In this document: positions 12,305 through 22,458 of the stretch, one piece after another | How the letters are laid out: each line of letters starts with the position of its first letter | Position numbering within the stretch: the first letter of the stretch is position 1 | Assembly (NCBI RefSeq): GCF_030867095.1 | Contig: NC_081829.1 | Coordinates: 49,287,036-49,351,035, forward strand | From: Alligator mississippiensis | Taxonomy: Eukaryota > Chordata > Crocodylia > Alligatoridae | Length of the DNA stretch: 64,000 nucleotides | Direction: 5' to 3' | Made by a program: the position numbers and the translations under genes | The notes under the pieces: model-generated | Databases searched by the model: none | What the model was told of the DNA's origin: nothing | The model's input: only the letters and a program-made list of their open reading frames with translations

Positions 12305-13727
12305 GGGGTATGCCCTGTCCTCAGTTGGAAGGGTTGGGGTGGTCAGGTGAGAGTGCTGTGAGAAGGGTGTGTCATTGGAGGATAATTCCCTCTTTCCTCT
12401 ATAGAGCCAGGCGAATACAAACTCTAAACTATATACAGATTTTTTATTGTTTACCCAACAATAAAATAGCTATTAATATACAATACAATAAGAATATTTA
12501 CAAATCAATAAGGGTCATAAAAGAAACAAATATATTCAATAACCACGGATAAATACACTTAGACAAATAAACACAAATATCTATCAATAAATTCACACAT
12601 CAACTAAATAACCCAAACCCAATCATCTTAATATCATTACAACACATCAATACATATACATATCAATATCTATAACTATCTCTAAAACATAACTGGGTCT
12701 TACATGGGAGGTGCAAGTCTTCCCTCCCTTTTCTACACACTCTATTGGGTGAGACCGTTCATCATTTCCTCAGGGTGGAGAACCTGGCACCTCCCCTGTT
12801 CCTGCTGGGGGGAAAAATGGGGACCCGTTTCCCAGGTATTCACAAGTTCAAAGATCCACCTGGAAGGGATCTCCCTGAGTCATGGGTGCCCTGTTGTGCC
12901 ACCCTGGTCCCTGCTCTTTGGGTCCTCTGTCAGGGTCTGGACTGCCTGATATGCAGGTTCCGATGCCTGCTCTCACCTTCTGCTGTTCGTTGGGGCTTGA
13001 GCCACCTAGCGCAGGTCCCAAAACCCAAATCTCACCTTCTGCCTTCAAACCCAAGCAGCCTGGCGTCACTCCAGGGTTTAGAACACCGTGCACCACCATG
13101 TGCACCAGGTGGCCCACTGGTCCTCCGGGGTTGCAGGCTTGAGCCACTGCTTGCGGCTCCCAAAGCCTGGGCTCTGTGCGCTGAAATGTGCAATGTGATG
13201 CCCAGCCACCTACTGGGGTTGCAGGCTCAAGCCACTACTTGTGGCTCCCAACCCTGGGCTCTGTGCACCGAACTGCATACCATGATGGGCCTAAGTGGTC
13301 TCACACCGCTCCTAGGGCTATGTCTCCATGCACAAACCCTGTGCACCGTCAATAGCCTGAGTGGTCTTGCACCGCTCCCAAGGCTGCTCCTCCAGTGGCG
13401 GCTTCAGGAGCCTGGGGTCTGTTGTTTGCTGGGGAGGAGCTCCCCAGCTTTTCTCAGCTTCATTCTTCTTAAGTCCCTCACTGCATCTCCCCAGCATGCT
13501 AAGCACGCTGTCCTTTTATACACTTCAGGGGCCCTGCCCCTGAAGTCCGGCAGACCTACTGTGCCGCAGTTTACAATCAGGTCGTGGAGCTCTTTTCCCC
13601 TTCCCCCTGGGAAAAGACGCGGTGCCCACTCTCCCAAGCTTGTTTCTGATTGGTGGTTTGGCTCCACCAATCAGAAGTGCGAATTCCCGAGCCCCAAGAT
13701 AAGTTGGAGCTTGGTTGGGTGAGTCTG

Positions 13728-13732
<5 letters not shown>
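12305..13732 (-). mobile_element. LTR (probably solo), minus strand
   Basis: Read on the minus strand it begins TGTGACAGACTC at 13732. It has a TATA box (GTATAAAAGGA) at 13511-13521 and an AATAAA signal near 12444, the layout of U3-R-U5. The same start motif opens the LTR fragment ending at 36384. Imperfect tandem repeats of about 80 bp (CTTGAGCCACTGCTTG-type) occupy 13120-13400. The 3' end near 12305 is approximate. No internal retroviral genes flank it. The 325-codon plus-strand frame at 12745-13722 lies entirely inside and is judged non-coding. Confidence 0.6.

Positions 13733-13768
<36 letters not shown>
13728..13768. repeat. (CA)n microsatellite at the LTR edge
   Basis: About twenty CA dinucleotides in a row directly abut the 5' end of the minus-strand LTR. 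This may have expanded from the CACACA at the junction. Confidence 0.9.
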
Positions 13769-13771
<3 letters not shown>

Positions 13772-13949
13772 CCCCCACTCACCGGCTGGTGCCAGGCAGG
13801 AGGGCAATCCCCACTGCCTCCTGCTGCCCCACTCTGCATGGGGGGACTCTGTCTAGCAATTTCAATGCTAGAGTGGGCAGGGACTCTGCGCTATGGAAAG
13901 GAAGGGGTGGTAAAAATCAATTAAAATGAAATTCTTCTCCTTAACAAGT

Positions 13950-15175
13950 TTGGAACATGATCTCATCATCACAAAATCTTTATTCAGCCAAAGCAACCAA
14001 TGGAAGACCTTATGGATGCACCCCTAATCAAAACGCTGGCACCTGATTGACTGTGTTATACTGTGTCCTGGACCGCCACAATGTTCATATCACTACAGCT
14101 ATGACCAATGCAGAACACTGCTGGACACATCATTGTTTGATATGGCTTCTGAGGTACGGGAAATAATTACCAGAGCCAGGACTGGCCAAGGGCTTGTTGA
14201 AAGAGGAAGATCCTCACCTGCATTCTCCTAAATTGGCTCAGTTGACATTCTATCCAAGTCCCAGTGTGGCTTCAATCACTCAGAGGTAAAAAAATATATG
14301 ATCTTTTTTGCTAGACAGCTGCAAAAGAAGTGCTGTGAGCACCAAGATCTTTATATGTCCTTCATTTACCTGATGCCTACAGAAGAGCCTAATGGGATTT
14401 GGATGCCTGCCAGAATTTGTTGCCATTATCAGATTTCTTCAGGATGATATGACAGCAACTCTCCTAAGCAATGACTCAAAAACAGACCCCTTCACTACTG
14501 GAACTAGAATCAAGCAAGGATGTGTGACTGCACCACTTCTCTTTGCCATCTTTATTGAAGCTATTCTGTTTCGCATTGGTGATAGACTTCCATCTGAAGT
14601 CAGCATTCAGTATCTCATGGATGCGAATCTCTTTAATATCAACTAGTTACATTCCAAATCCAATATAAAGAACACCTCCATCACTGATCTCCAGTACACT
14701 GATGACTGTATGGTGTGTGCCCACTCAATTTAAGAGATCCAGGTCACTCGTGATTGCTTCTGGGAAGTATGTGAAATGCTTGGGCTCACTATCAACTTCA
14801 TGAAAACCAAGATACTTTACCAATCCTCCTGTAAATCAACCAACTGCTACTTCATATATTACAATCAGAAAGCAATCCTTGAAGAATGCTGAGCATTTCC
14901 CCTGCTTGGGGGTAAAATCTGCCAGTGCTGCCTTTGGATGTCTCCAAACGATCAAATGTCTTTGGATGTCTTCAATATCCAAGACATCAGGAACCAAACC
15001 AAACTTCTCATCTACCAGGCTGTTGTCACCCTTATCCTGTTATATGGGTATGAACTTTGGACTTTTTGGAAACACCTGAAAGTGCTGAAATGTTACCATC
15101 AGCAACGCCTTCAGAAAATCATTCATACAAAATGGAAGGATATAAGAATGAATGCTAGTGTTCTGGCTTAAGCAA
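13950..15175 (+). pseudogene. LINE reverse transcriptase remnant, clade uncertain (5' part of split copy)
   Basis: Across frames one can read a reverse transcriptase: IKQGCVTAPLLFAIFIEAIL near 14512-14570 (the GxxQG motif region), YTDDCMVCAHS near 14697 (the YxDD active site, with T for the usual A), then a conserved C-terminal stretch ending near ILLYGYELWTFWKH and HTKWKDIRMNASVL (15035-15165). There are several stops and frameshifts. This organisation, with a C-terminal zinc-finger-like motif further on, matches a non-LTR family distinct from CR1; I do not assign a clade. The copy is interrupted at 15175 and continues at about 17960. Confidence 0.7.
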
Positions 15176-16145
15176 TAAGGCTGTGTGAGGCTTCAGACTG
15201 TGCTTCAGATCTGGAGAAGCTTCAGACGCTTCAGTGTCTGAAGCAGTATGTCCAAATCAAAGCACTGGCTTTTTTAGGCTTTCCAAAGCAGTTTGGAGCT
15301 TCTGAAGTGATTTGGAAAAGCTTCGGAGCCACTTTGGAGATCCAGCTGTAGGGTATAATGGGGAATCAATGAAATATCTATAACTTTGTTGTTTTTTTGT
15401 CTGATTTGGATTAAATTTGAGAGTTGGTAGCCTCTGCTGAGAGCACGAAGCCTGCCAAGTTTCAAGAAGATCAATGGAGGGGTTTGGGAGGAACTGCACC
15501 CCAAATTCTTGAAAGGAAACTCATGTCACATCCGTGTTACACCACAGGGGGGTGAAAACTGCAGGGGTGGTATCCCCTGGTGAGGCCATGAAGCCTGACA
15601 AGTTTCAAGGTGATAGGTGTAGGGGTTTGGGGGGAACTGCATCCCAAATTCTTGAAAGCAAAACTCATGTCACATGTATGTGTTACATCACAGGAGGGTG
15701 AAAACTGCAGGGGTTGTGACCCCTGGCGAGAGTATGAAGCCTGCCAAGTTTCAAGAAGATCGGTGCAGGGGTTTAGGGGGAACTGCACCTCAAGCTGCTG
15801 ACAGGCAAAACTCATGACATAGATGACCCTGGTGTGTTAAGGTGCAGTGGGCTGAAAACTGCAGGAGTGGTGGCCTCTGCTTAGGCCATGAAGCCTGCCA
15901 AGTTTCAAGGAGGTAAGTGCAGGGGTTTGGGGGAAATTGCACCTCAAGCTGTGGACAAACAAAACTCGTGACATGGGTGACACTGTGTGTGCTAAGGTGC
16001 AGCAGGGTGAAAGCTGCAGGGATGGTAGCCCCTGCTATGGCCATGAAGCCTGCCAGCTGTCAAGGAGATAGGTGCAGGGGGGTTCTGGGTCTCTGCACCT
16101 CTGGCTGCTGACAGGCAAAACTCGTGACATGTGTGCTTGTGCAAC
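15176..16145 (+). repeat. hAT-like MITE expanded into a 143-155-bp minisatellite
   Basis: The left end TAAGGCTGTGTGAGGCTTC belongs to the TAGGGCTGTGYGAA family of MITE ends. After a GGGTATAATGGGGAA motif come at least five tandem units. The recurrent AAGCCTGNCAAG motif sits at 15448, 15591, 15736, 15891 and 16045, a spacing of 143-155 bp. It interrupts the LINE reverse transcriptase at 15175. Antisense open frames simply follow the repeat. No right terminal repeat was found. Confidence 0.75.
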
Positions 16146-16359
16146 TATGTCTGTCTTGGGGTGGGGAACTATTGCAGGCCTGGCTGCTAAGCTACTGTGT
16201 TGTCAGTTACCAATCAATCATGATTCACTCAGGGACTAGCTCAAGACAGGGTTGCTAGCTAATGTAACCAGTTAATTGGCAGCAATTAACACCTACAAAA
16301 CCACAGACTAAGGAGAGAAAAGAATCAATATAGACAATCAACTGTCCCAAGACAGAGAC

Positions 16360-16545
16360 AGTTGTACAAGCACCCATGTCATGAGTTTTGTCTGTCAGCA
16401 GCTAGAGGTGCAGGGCCCCAGAACCCCTACACTTATCTTTTCAACAGCTGGCAGGCTTCAAGGCCACAGCAGGGGCCACCATTCCTGCAGCTTTCATCCT
16501 GCTGCACCTTAATACACACACTGCCACCCATGTCACGATTAAAAT
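16360..16545 (-). repeat. Inverted partial unit of the same minisatellite
   Basis: Sequence such as CATGAGTTTTGTCTGTCAGCAG, split here into the CATGAGTTTTG and GTCAGCAGC motifs, plus TGGCAGGCTTCAAGG and CCTGCAGCTTTCA, is the reverse complement of the unit at 15900-16100. It shows that part of the array has been inverted. Confidence 0.65.
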
Positions 16546-16729
16546 GAAACGCCACTATATAGAAAAAGAGATCAGGGAAATGTTTTATTGATATATTTAC
16601 AATTTTAAAGCAAATTGGAAGCCTACCAGTGCCTCCATCACAATAATAAAATAAATTCTAAATATCTTACACTTTGGCATTTGCTTTTTTTTTTTATCAT
16701 AGAAAAATCAGAGCTCCCTCTACCCCCTT

Positions 16730-17745
16730 CATTCACCAGGATGTGGAGATAGCTGCAGCTGGACCCACAGCTGCTTTCTGGTGCTGGACAGCATTGTAAT
16801 GCTGATGCCCTTCCCCCCTCACTCCCAACCCACATCCCCACTTGTGCCCCTCACTCCTGACCCACAGCCCCTTCCTGCCCCCGCTGGCTCCCTCCTGACA
16901 GCAGCTCTTTCCCAGCATCAGGACATGGATCCAGCTGCAGCTGTCCCACCCGCTGCTTTGTAGCTCTGAGTAATGCCACCCCTTGCTGTTCTGTTTCCTG
17001 TGCCAGTACCCAAGCCCCAGCAAACCCTATGTTGTTCCTGGGAAGCTCTTGACTGGGGTTCAGGAACTGGGCTGGGCATGCCCCTTACCTTCCAAGCCAG
17101 CCTTCCTCTGCGCAGGCTGGTCTAGAGGGTCAGGAGGGCTCCTGGGCTGGCTCTGGTGGCCTCTCCTGCCTCCATGTGGCCCTCATACCATCAGGCTGGG
17201 CCGGCTCCTGCCTCCACGTGGCAGGCATGTGGAGTCAGAAGCCAATCCAGCCTGATGGTGCAGGGCTCCTGCCTGCAGTGCCAGGAGTACGGGGTGGCAG
17301 CCGAAGCTGGCCTGGTTTTGCCTGAAGGCACATGCCACTGGATTGGGCCGGCTCCATGAGCTACGTGTAACCTCCACAACTCAGATGGCATCATGGCTGA
17401 GGAGCTCTGCCTACATTGGGCCATGAGAGCCCCGAGGGCCCGCTGCTGGTACTGGTGGCGGGGGCTGTGAGCTGTGGGAGAGCCTGGGAGGGGACCCATC
17501 CCTACCACACAGTCCCTCCCACACAGTCCCCCCACACCCACACAGCTCATAGTTCCTCCACTGTCACATAGTCCCCTCACCCCCACATTCCTGCTTACCA
17601 GGGACAAAGCCTGGGTCCCAGACAGCTCAGAGCCACTGCTGCCAGCCATACCCTGCTTCTATTTCCTCCAGCATGGTGAGGCAGCATGCCAGAGCAGCAG
17701 GGGCATGCAGCAGGCATAGAGATGCTCTGCCTGGGTGCTAGAGCG
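16730..17745. other. GC-rich block of unknown origin
   Basis: This is a C- and GC-rich stretch with imperfect internal repeats (CATCAGGCTGGGCCGGCTCC and its inverse at 17180-17270). It lies between the minisatellite MITE and the resumed LINE, so it probably belongs to the inserted DNA. Open frames on both strands match nothing I know. Confidence 0.4.
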
Positions 17746-17959
17746 TGTCGTCGAAGGACCCAGCCTCTAGTTGCTTTGGGGCATGCTGTAGAATCAAACC
17801 ATGCATCATTTTTACCAGTATGTTTTCTTTTGCTTCCTCAGTAGCAAACTTAGTGTCTGCGCTGCAAATATGCAGCTCAGGGAACATTTTTTAGTTCATT
17901 GTGTGCCTTCTGTAGCATCTCAAACTGCTTTGAGATGCCAAAACAGACATGCTAGCTTG

Positions 17960-18350
17960 GGTGGATGCAGCTGTTACGTCATAAGGATGCCTGACAACCA
18001 GCTCCCGAAACGCTCAGCTCACCAATGGTCATCAGCTTAGTGGCAGACAAAAGAAGAGATTCAAGGACACCTTGAAAGCCAATCTGAAGATGTGCAATAT
18101 TAACATCAATACCTGGAAGATTCGAGAACTGAACTGTTCCCAATGGCACTATGGTGTACGATGAGGCATAGTTCATTTTGAGCAAACTCACCTTACTATG
18201 GAGGCAGATAGACAAGAGAAACAAGAGGAAAGAGCTGTGTCCCAACATCACCCAACATCATTCTTTCCTCCCAGAACTCTTCCCACATCTGCAATCAGAC
18301 ATGCAGATCTTGGATCAGCCTCTTCAGTCAACTACAGACTTACCAATAAC
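17960..18350 (+). pseudogene. 3' part of the split LINE: C-terminal region and zinc-finger-like end
   Basis: It resumes with YVIRMPDNQLPKR, the motif that follows the reverse transcriptase in this LINE family. It continues through RFKDTLKANLK-like and INTWKIRELN-like stretches, and ends in a degraded finger near 18285-18345 (HICNQTCRS...ISLFSQLQTY). In related elements the end is a C-x2-C...H-x3-H motif. It has several frameshifts. It is the natural continuation of the fragment that stops at 15175. Confidence 0.7.
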
Positions 18351-18359
18351 TTCCCTATT

Positions 18360-19555
18360 TACTGGAAGACTGTCATTCTCATAGCAAGGAACTGCCCTTC
18401 CATTATACTGGTGGGTATGAAAGGAAAGAGAAGAGAAGAGAAAGAGAAAAATCATTAAGATAAAAGTTACATACGAGTATGGAAGTAACAATTCTTAATG
18501 AGAAATAATAAAGGACATCTTTTTTAAAAATCAGCATAACTCTTTGCACTTGGAAATTAATTTTATAGGTTTTAAATCTGCAGTCTTTATTCACAGAAAC
18601 TTCAGTTACAGTTCTGCAGTTTCCCAGGAGAGTATATATGAAGAAGATATTGGGTAGTTCAGCAAAATTTATATTTCTAAAGGAATCCACCCATCAGCAA
18701 AATTTGTTTTTAATGTTGAGGATTGACTGTTAGTTTTTCAATTTAAAAGGTTTCCAGTCTGTTTTTTCACTACACCTTCCCTACTAAATCAGAACTTTAA
18801 TACAGTTTTCCTCTTCCACTCATTATTAGAAATAAAACTGTACTTTTTGATGCTTGTGTTCATTCCAGAGTTAAAAAAGCCATATGGAGTTAGAGGATGC
18901 AATGTGTGTTTTTCATGATGTTTCTGTTTATTTGTTCTATTTTATTTACTGTGCAAGAGTCTGGAGAGATTTTGTTTTTATTTGCTGAGGGTTGGGGCGG
19001 GGTGTTTGTCTGTTTATTTAGGATGAAACACAAGTGTGAAATAATTTCCCCCTGTGAAACATCCTCTCAAGAGAATCCAAATTGAAACAAGAACCATTTT
19101 TGCTGAATCACTCTGATATTAGATCAAGTTTGTGCACTAAAATATATGAGCTATTGAAATGGGGCTTTTTGAAGCAGAGGGATATAAAAGCAGACAAATT
19201 CTGAAGAAAGACTCTACATATGAAATGAAATCCTGGTCCTGCTGGGGTTAATAATAGAACACACACTTTGATATATTCAGGTTTCTACTGTATGAATAAG
19301 CAGACTATTTCTTTGCTATTTTTTGGGTAACCATTAGAAGTCAAGCCATAGAAATGGGATACATGTGGACTATATCAGATTGTGTATTTATGCTCTCCTT
19401 AGTGCCAAGTGGGAATTACCACCTACTAATGCTTTTATTTTTGTTTTGCAAAGAACCTTTCTACTCACAGTTATTAGAAAGCAGACATTAATAGGGAGGA
19501 CTAGTGATTACTTTTTCATTGTGGTTGGTTTATCAGAGATTTCTACGGCCCTAAC
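18360..19555. other. AT-rich DNA, nothing recognised
   Basis: There are no convincing frames or repeats between the LINE tail and the second minisatellite. Confidence 0.45.
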
Positions 19556-19559
19556 TGTT

Positions 19560-20240
19560 CAATTCCATGCCATCGAAATAATTTTGCCGTTTCGCCCATA
19601 GGATATAATGGGGAAAGTTAAAACAGCCTGTAACTTTGTCATTTCTGGCCTGATTTTGGTGAAACTTGCAGGAATGGTAGCCACTGTGGAGGGCATGAAG
19701 CCTGTCAAGTTTCAAGGAGATAGGTGCAGGGGATTTGTAGAAACTGCACCCCAAAGTCTTGAAAACAAAACTCCTGTCACTTGTATGTGTTAAGCCACAG
19801 CAGGGTCAAAACTGCAGGCCTGCTAGCCCCTGCTGAGGCCACAAAGTTTGCCAAGTTTCAAGGAGATAGGTGCAGGGGGATTCTGGGTTCTGGGTCCCTG
19901 CACCTCCGGCTGTTGACAAGCAAAACTCATGACATGGGTGCTTGTGGAACTTTGTCTGTCTTGGGGCAGAGAGGGGTGGAAACTACTGCAAGCCTGGCTG
20001 CTAGGCCCTGCTGTGGCCATGAAGCCTGCCAGCTGTGTCTGTCTTAGGGCACAGGGGGGTGAAAAAAACTACTGCAGGCCTGCCAGGCCCTGCTGCAGCC
20101 ACAAAGCCTCCCAGCTGTCAAGGAGATAGGTGCAGGGGGATTCTGCATTCTGGGGCCCTGCACCTCTGGTCACAGGCAGGCAAAACTCATGACATGGGTG
20201 GGTGACACTATGTATTCAGGTGTGCCTGTCCTCGTGGTGG
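19560..20240 (+). repeat. Second minisatellite MITE copy
   Basis: It opens with TTTCGCCCATAGGATATAATGGGGAA, in shorter form CGCCCATAGG...TATAATGGGG, also found at 42690 in a MITE without the array. The AAGCCTGYCAAG unit then repeats at 19698, 19843, 20022 and 20104 with variable spacing (82-179 bp), so this copy is more rearranged than the one at 15.2-16.1 kb. Confidence 0.7.
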
Positions 20241-20554
20241 GGCCTCTGCACAACATGGGAGTGTGCCCCAGTGAGGCTTCCTCCTCCCCTACAGCCTCGG
20301 TCCAGTCCACCACTGTAAATGACAGCAGATGAAAACAATGTAGGTGACTCAGCAGTCAGCACCAGCAGCATCAAAGGTAGCCAAACAGAACTGTCACACA
20401 GAGCCTTTCTTGTTATAAAGGAATCGACAGCAAGAAGTAAAGATGTTGTGTTGGATATATGTTACTCGTGGTATGTGATGACTTATCTTGTGTTGTTATG
20501 TTTATATGTTTGTTATGAAAAAAAAAAACAGAATAGAGAAATATATCTTAGGAA

Positions 20555-20933
20555 GCCTTCAGGTTGAAAAACCCTTTGTCAGGCTGACGAACTACCTGCA
20601 CTTGGTGTGTCTCCTCCTCCTGGATGGAAGGAATAGGCAAGAAGCCAAAGGCTGGCCTAGTGCGCAATGCAGGCAACAAACCCAGTCAGTGAAAATGGAA
20701 ATGGAGGCATCAGGGGGTGAGGGAAAGGCTGGCTTGGGGGGGGGGGGGGGGGGGCGAGGGGAAGGGGGATGTAGCAGTGCAGGTAAAAGTGCAGAGGTAC
20801 CTGAGGGGTCAGATGTTTGGCAGGTCTCAGTGTGCCAGAATTCCACTGTGTATATTAAGTCTATGAGTTTTTATACCTACTACCTAGGAGGCTGTTGAAG
20901 TATAATTCATAGGCCCAGCTCTGAAAAGTGGTT
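20555..20933 (+). repeat. Left arm of inverted Penelope-like end pair
   Basis: It begins GCCTTCAGGTTGAAAAACCC then TTTGTCAGGCTGACGAA, matching the end of the Penelope-like motif recognised at 8148-8290 (AAGCTTTCGRGGTTC followed by CCTTCGTCAGGC in the family). The whole arm recurs inverted at 21151-21518. It carries a run of 19 G at 20736-20754 that is absent from the other arm. Confidence 0.65.
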
Positions 20934-21150
20934 TGTACATTCAAACAAGCACCTAACCTCATCACCAGAACTGAAGCCAACTTCCTCTAGCTCAAAACAC
21001 AAAACCTGCCAACTATCTCCAGTACCCCCACAAACTGCACACCAGAATCTATCAAAGACAACAAAACCCAACTACCTGTGGGGGCACATTCCTCACCAAA
21101 AAATCACTCTGCCTTCAGTCTCTCAAGCCTGATCCTGAGAGGGAACAAAT

Positions 21151-21518
21151 TAAAAACCACTTTTCACAGCTGGGCCTATGAACTTCACTTCTTCAGCCTC
21201 GTAGGTACAGAAACTCATAGACTCAATATAGGCACTGGATTTGTGACACACTGCAACCTGCTGGACATCTGACTTCCCAGGTACCTCTGCAGTTTTGCCT
21301 GCACTGCCACAGCCTCCTTTCCCCCTCTGCCCCACCCCAGCTTGTCCCTCACCCCCTGACACCTCCATTTCCATTTTCACTGACTGTCTTTCTTACCTGC
21401 ATTGCTTGCCAGGCCAGCCTCTGACTTCTTTACTATTCCTTCCATGCAGGACCAGGAGACACAAAAACTGCAGGTACTTCCTCACCCTGACAAAGAGTTT
21501 TTCAATGCAAAAGCTGGC
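21151..21518 (-). repeat. Right arm of inverted Penelope-like end pair, fused to CR1
   Basis: This is the reverse complement of 20555-20933 by eye along nearly its whole length, apart from the G-run and small indels. The 217-bp spacer (20934-21150) continues the right arm's sequence and looks like more of the same element in minus orientation. The arm ends at about 21518, exactly where CR1 ORF1 sequence begins. Confidence 0.65.
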
Positions 21519-22458
21519 ATCCTGGGCAGCTAAGCTGAGCTCATTGGGAGCCTCACAACTGCACTGCAACCAGGCCTGTCAAAAACGTGACAGGGCTCTG
21601 GAGGCGCAGGTGAGGGAGCTCCGGGAGGAGGTTAGCAGGTTGAGGGGTATCAGGGAGGCGGAGGATGAAATTGACGGCTATTTCTTTTCCCTGCAGGACC
21701 AGGCACCTAAGGAAGAAGCAGCCCGGGGAATGCCCTCCACAGCAGAGTGGCAGACGGTCACATCCAGGACCGGAGTTGCTCGCAGCGAACAGGTACCAGT
21801 TCCTCCAGTCCAACTGGAGAACAGGTACAAGGCCCTGGCGACCCTGCAGGAGATGAAAGGAGAGGAGGAAACCCTTGGGCAGGAAGCAACACCACACTCT
21901 CCACGCTCCGAACAGGTCAAGAGATCCAAGCGGACCCAGAGGAGGAGGCGACGAGTGCTCATCATAGGCGACTCCATCCTGAGAGGTACGGAATGGCCCA
22001 TCTGTCGCCAGGACCCCTCAACACAAGAGGTCTACTGCCTGCCCAGAGCAAAGATTTGGGATGTGACGGAAGTAATCCAGGCCAGGATCAAGCCCAACGA
22101 TTACTACCCCATGGTCCTAGTCCATGTGGGTACTAATGATGCGGCCAGGAGAACCCCCGATCACCTGATGGCGGACTACAGTGCTCTGGGCGGTGTGCTG
22201 AGGGTGTTCGGTGCACAGGTGGTATTCTCTTCCATCCTACCAGTGAACGGATGTGGAAGACGGCATGAGAACTGCATCCGAGAGACCAACTGGCGGCTTC
22301 AGCAGTGGTGTCTCGAGGCAGGCTTTGGCTTCCTGAACAACGACCCGCACATCACGACGAGGGACATGCTCAGTTGCGATGGGCTTCACCTGTCCCCCAA
22401 AGGTAAGCATGTGTTTTCTTCTAGGTTGGCGGATCTCCTCCGGCAGGCTTTAAACTAG
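21505..22458 (+). CDS. CR1 ORF1: coiled coil plus SGNH-type esterase
   Basis: The open frame begins upstream at 21295, but its first about 70 residues are encoded by the inverted Penelope-like arm, so I place the start at the in-frame ATG 21505. Numbering from 21295, residues 100-125 form a short coiled coil (RALEAQVRELREEVSRL). Residues 220-380 form an SGNH hydrolase with G225-D226-S227 (block I), HVGTND at 277-282 and D362-G-L-H365, so the Ser-Asp-His set is present. CR1 ORF1 proteins bind RNA and carry this esterase, whose role in retrotransposition is unclear. The frame is intact to its stop five bases before ORF2 opens. Confidence 0.85.
   Translation: MQKLASWAAKLSSLGASQLHCNQACQKRDRALEAQVRELREEVSRLRGIREAEDEIDGYFFSLQDQAPKEEAARGMPSTAEWQTVTSRTGVARSEQVPVPPVQLENRYKALATLQEMKGEEETLGQEATPHSPRSEQVKRSKRTQRRRRRVLIIGDSILRGTEWPICRQDPSTQEVYCLPRAKIWDVTEVIQARIKPNDYYPMVLVHVGTNDAARRTPDHLMADYSALGGVLRVFGAQVVFSSILPVNGCGRRHENCIRETNWRLQQWCLEAGFGFLNNDPHITTRDMLSCDGLHLSPKGKHVFSSRLADLLRQALN

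Noticed and set aside
12745-13722. 325-codon plus-strand open frame
   Set aside because: It lies inside an LTR whose promoter faces the other way, spans imperfect tandem repeats and shows no domain.
15176-16145. Possible CRISPR or structured array
   Set aside because: Units of 143-155 bp repeat as whole diverged blocks without constant repeats and unique spacers; this is a minisatellite in vertebrate DNA.
21295-21504. Upstream start for CR1 ORF1
   Set aside because: These about 70 codons come from the inverted Penelope-like arm, so ATG 21505 is the better start.
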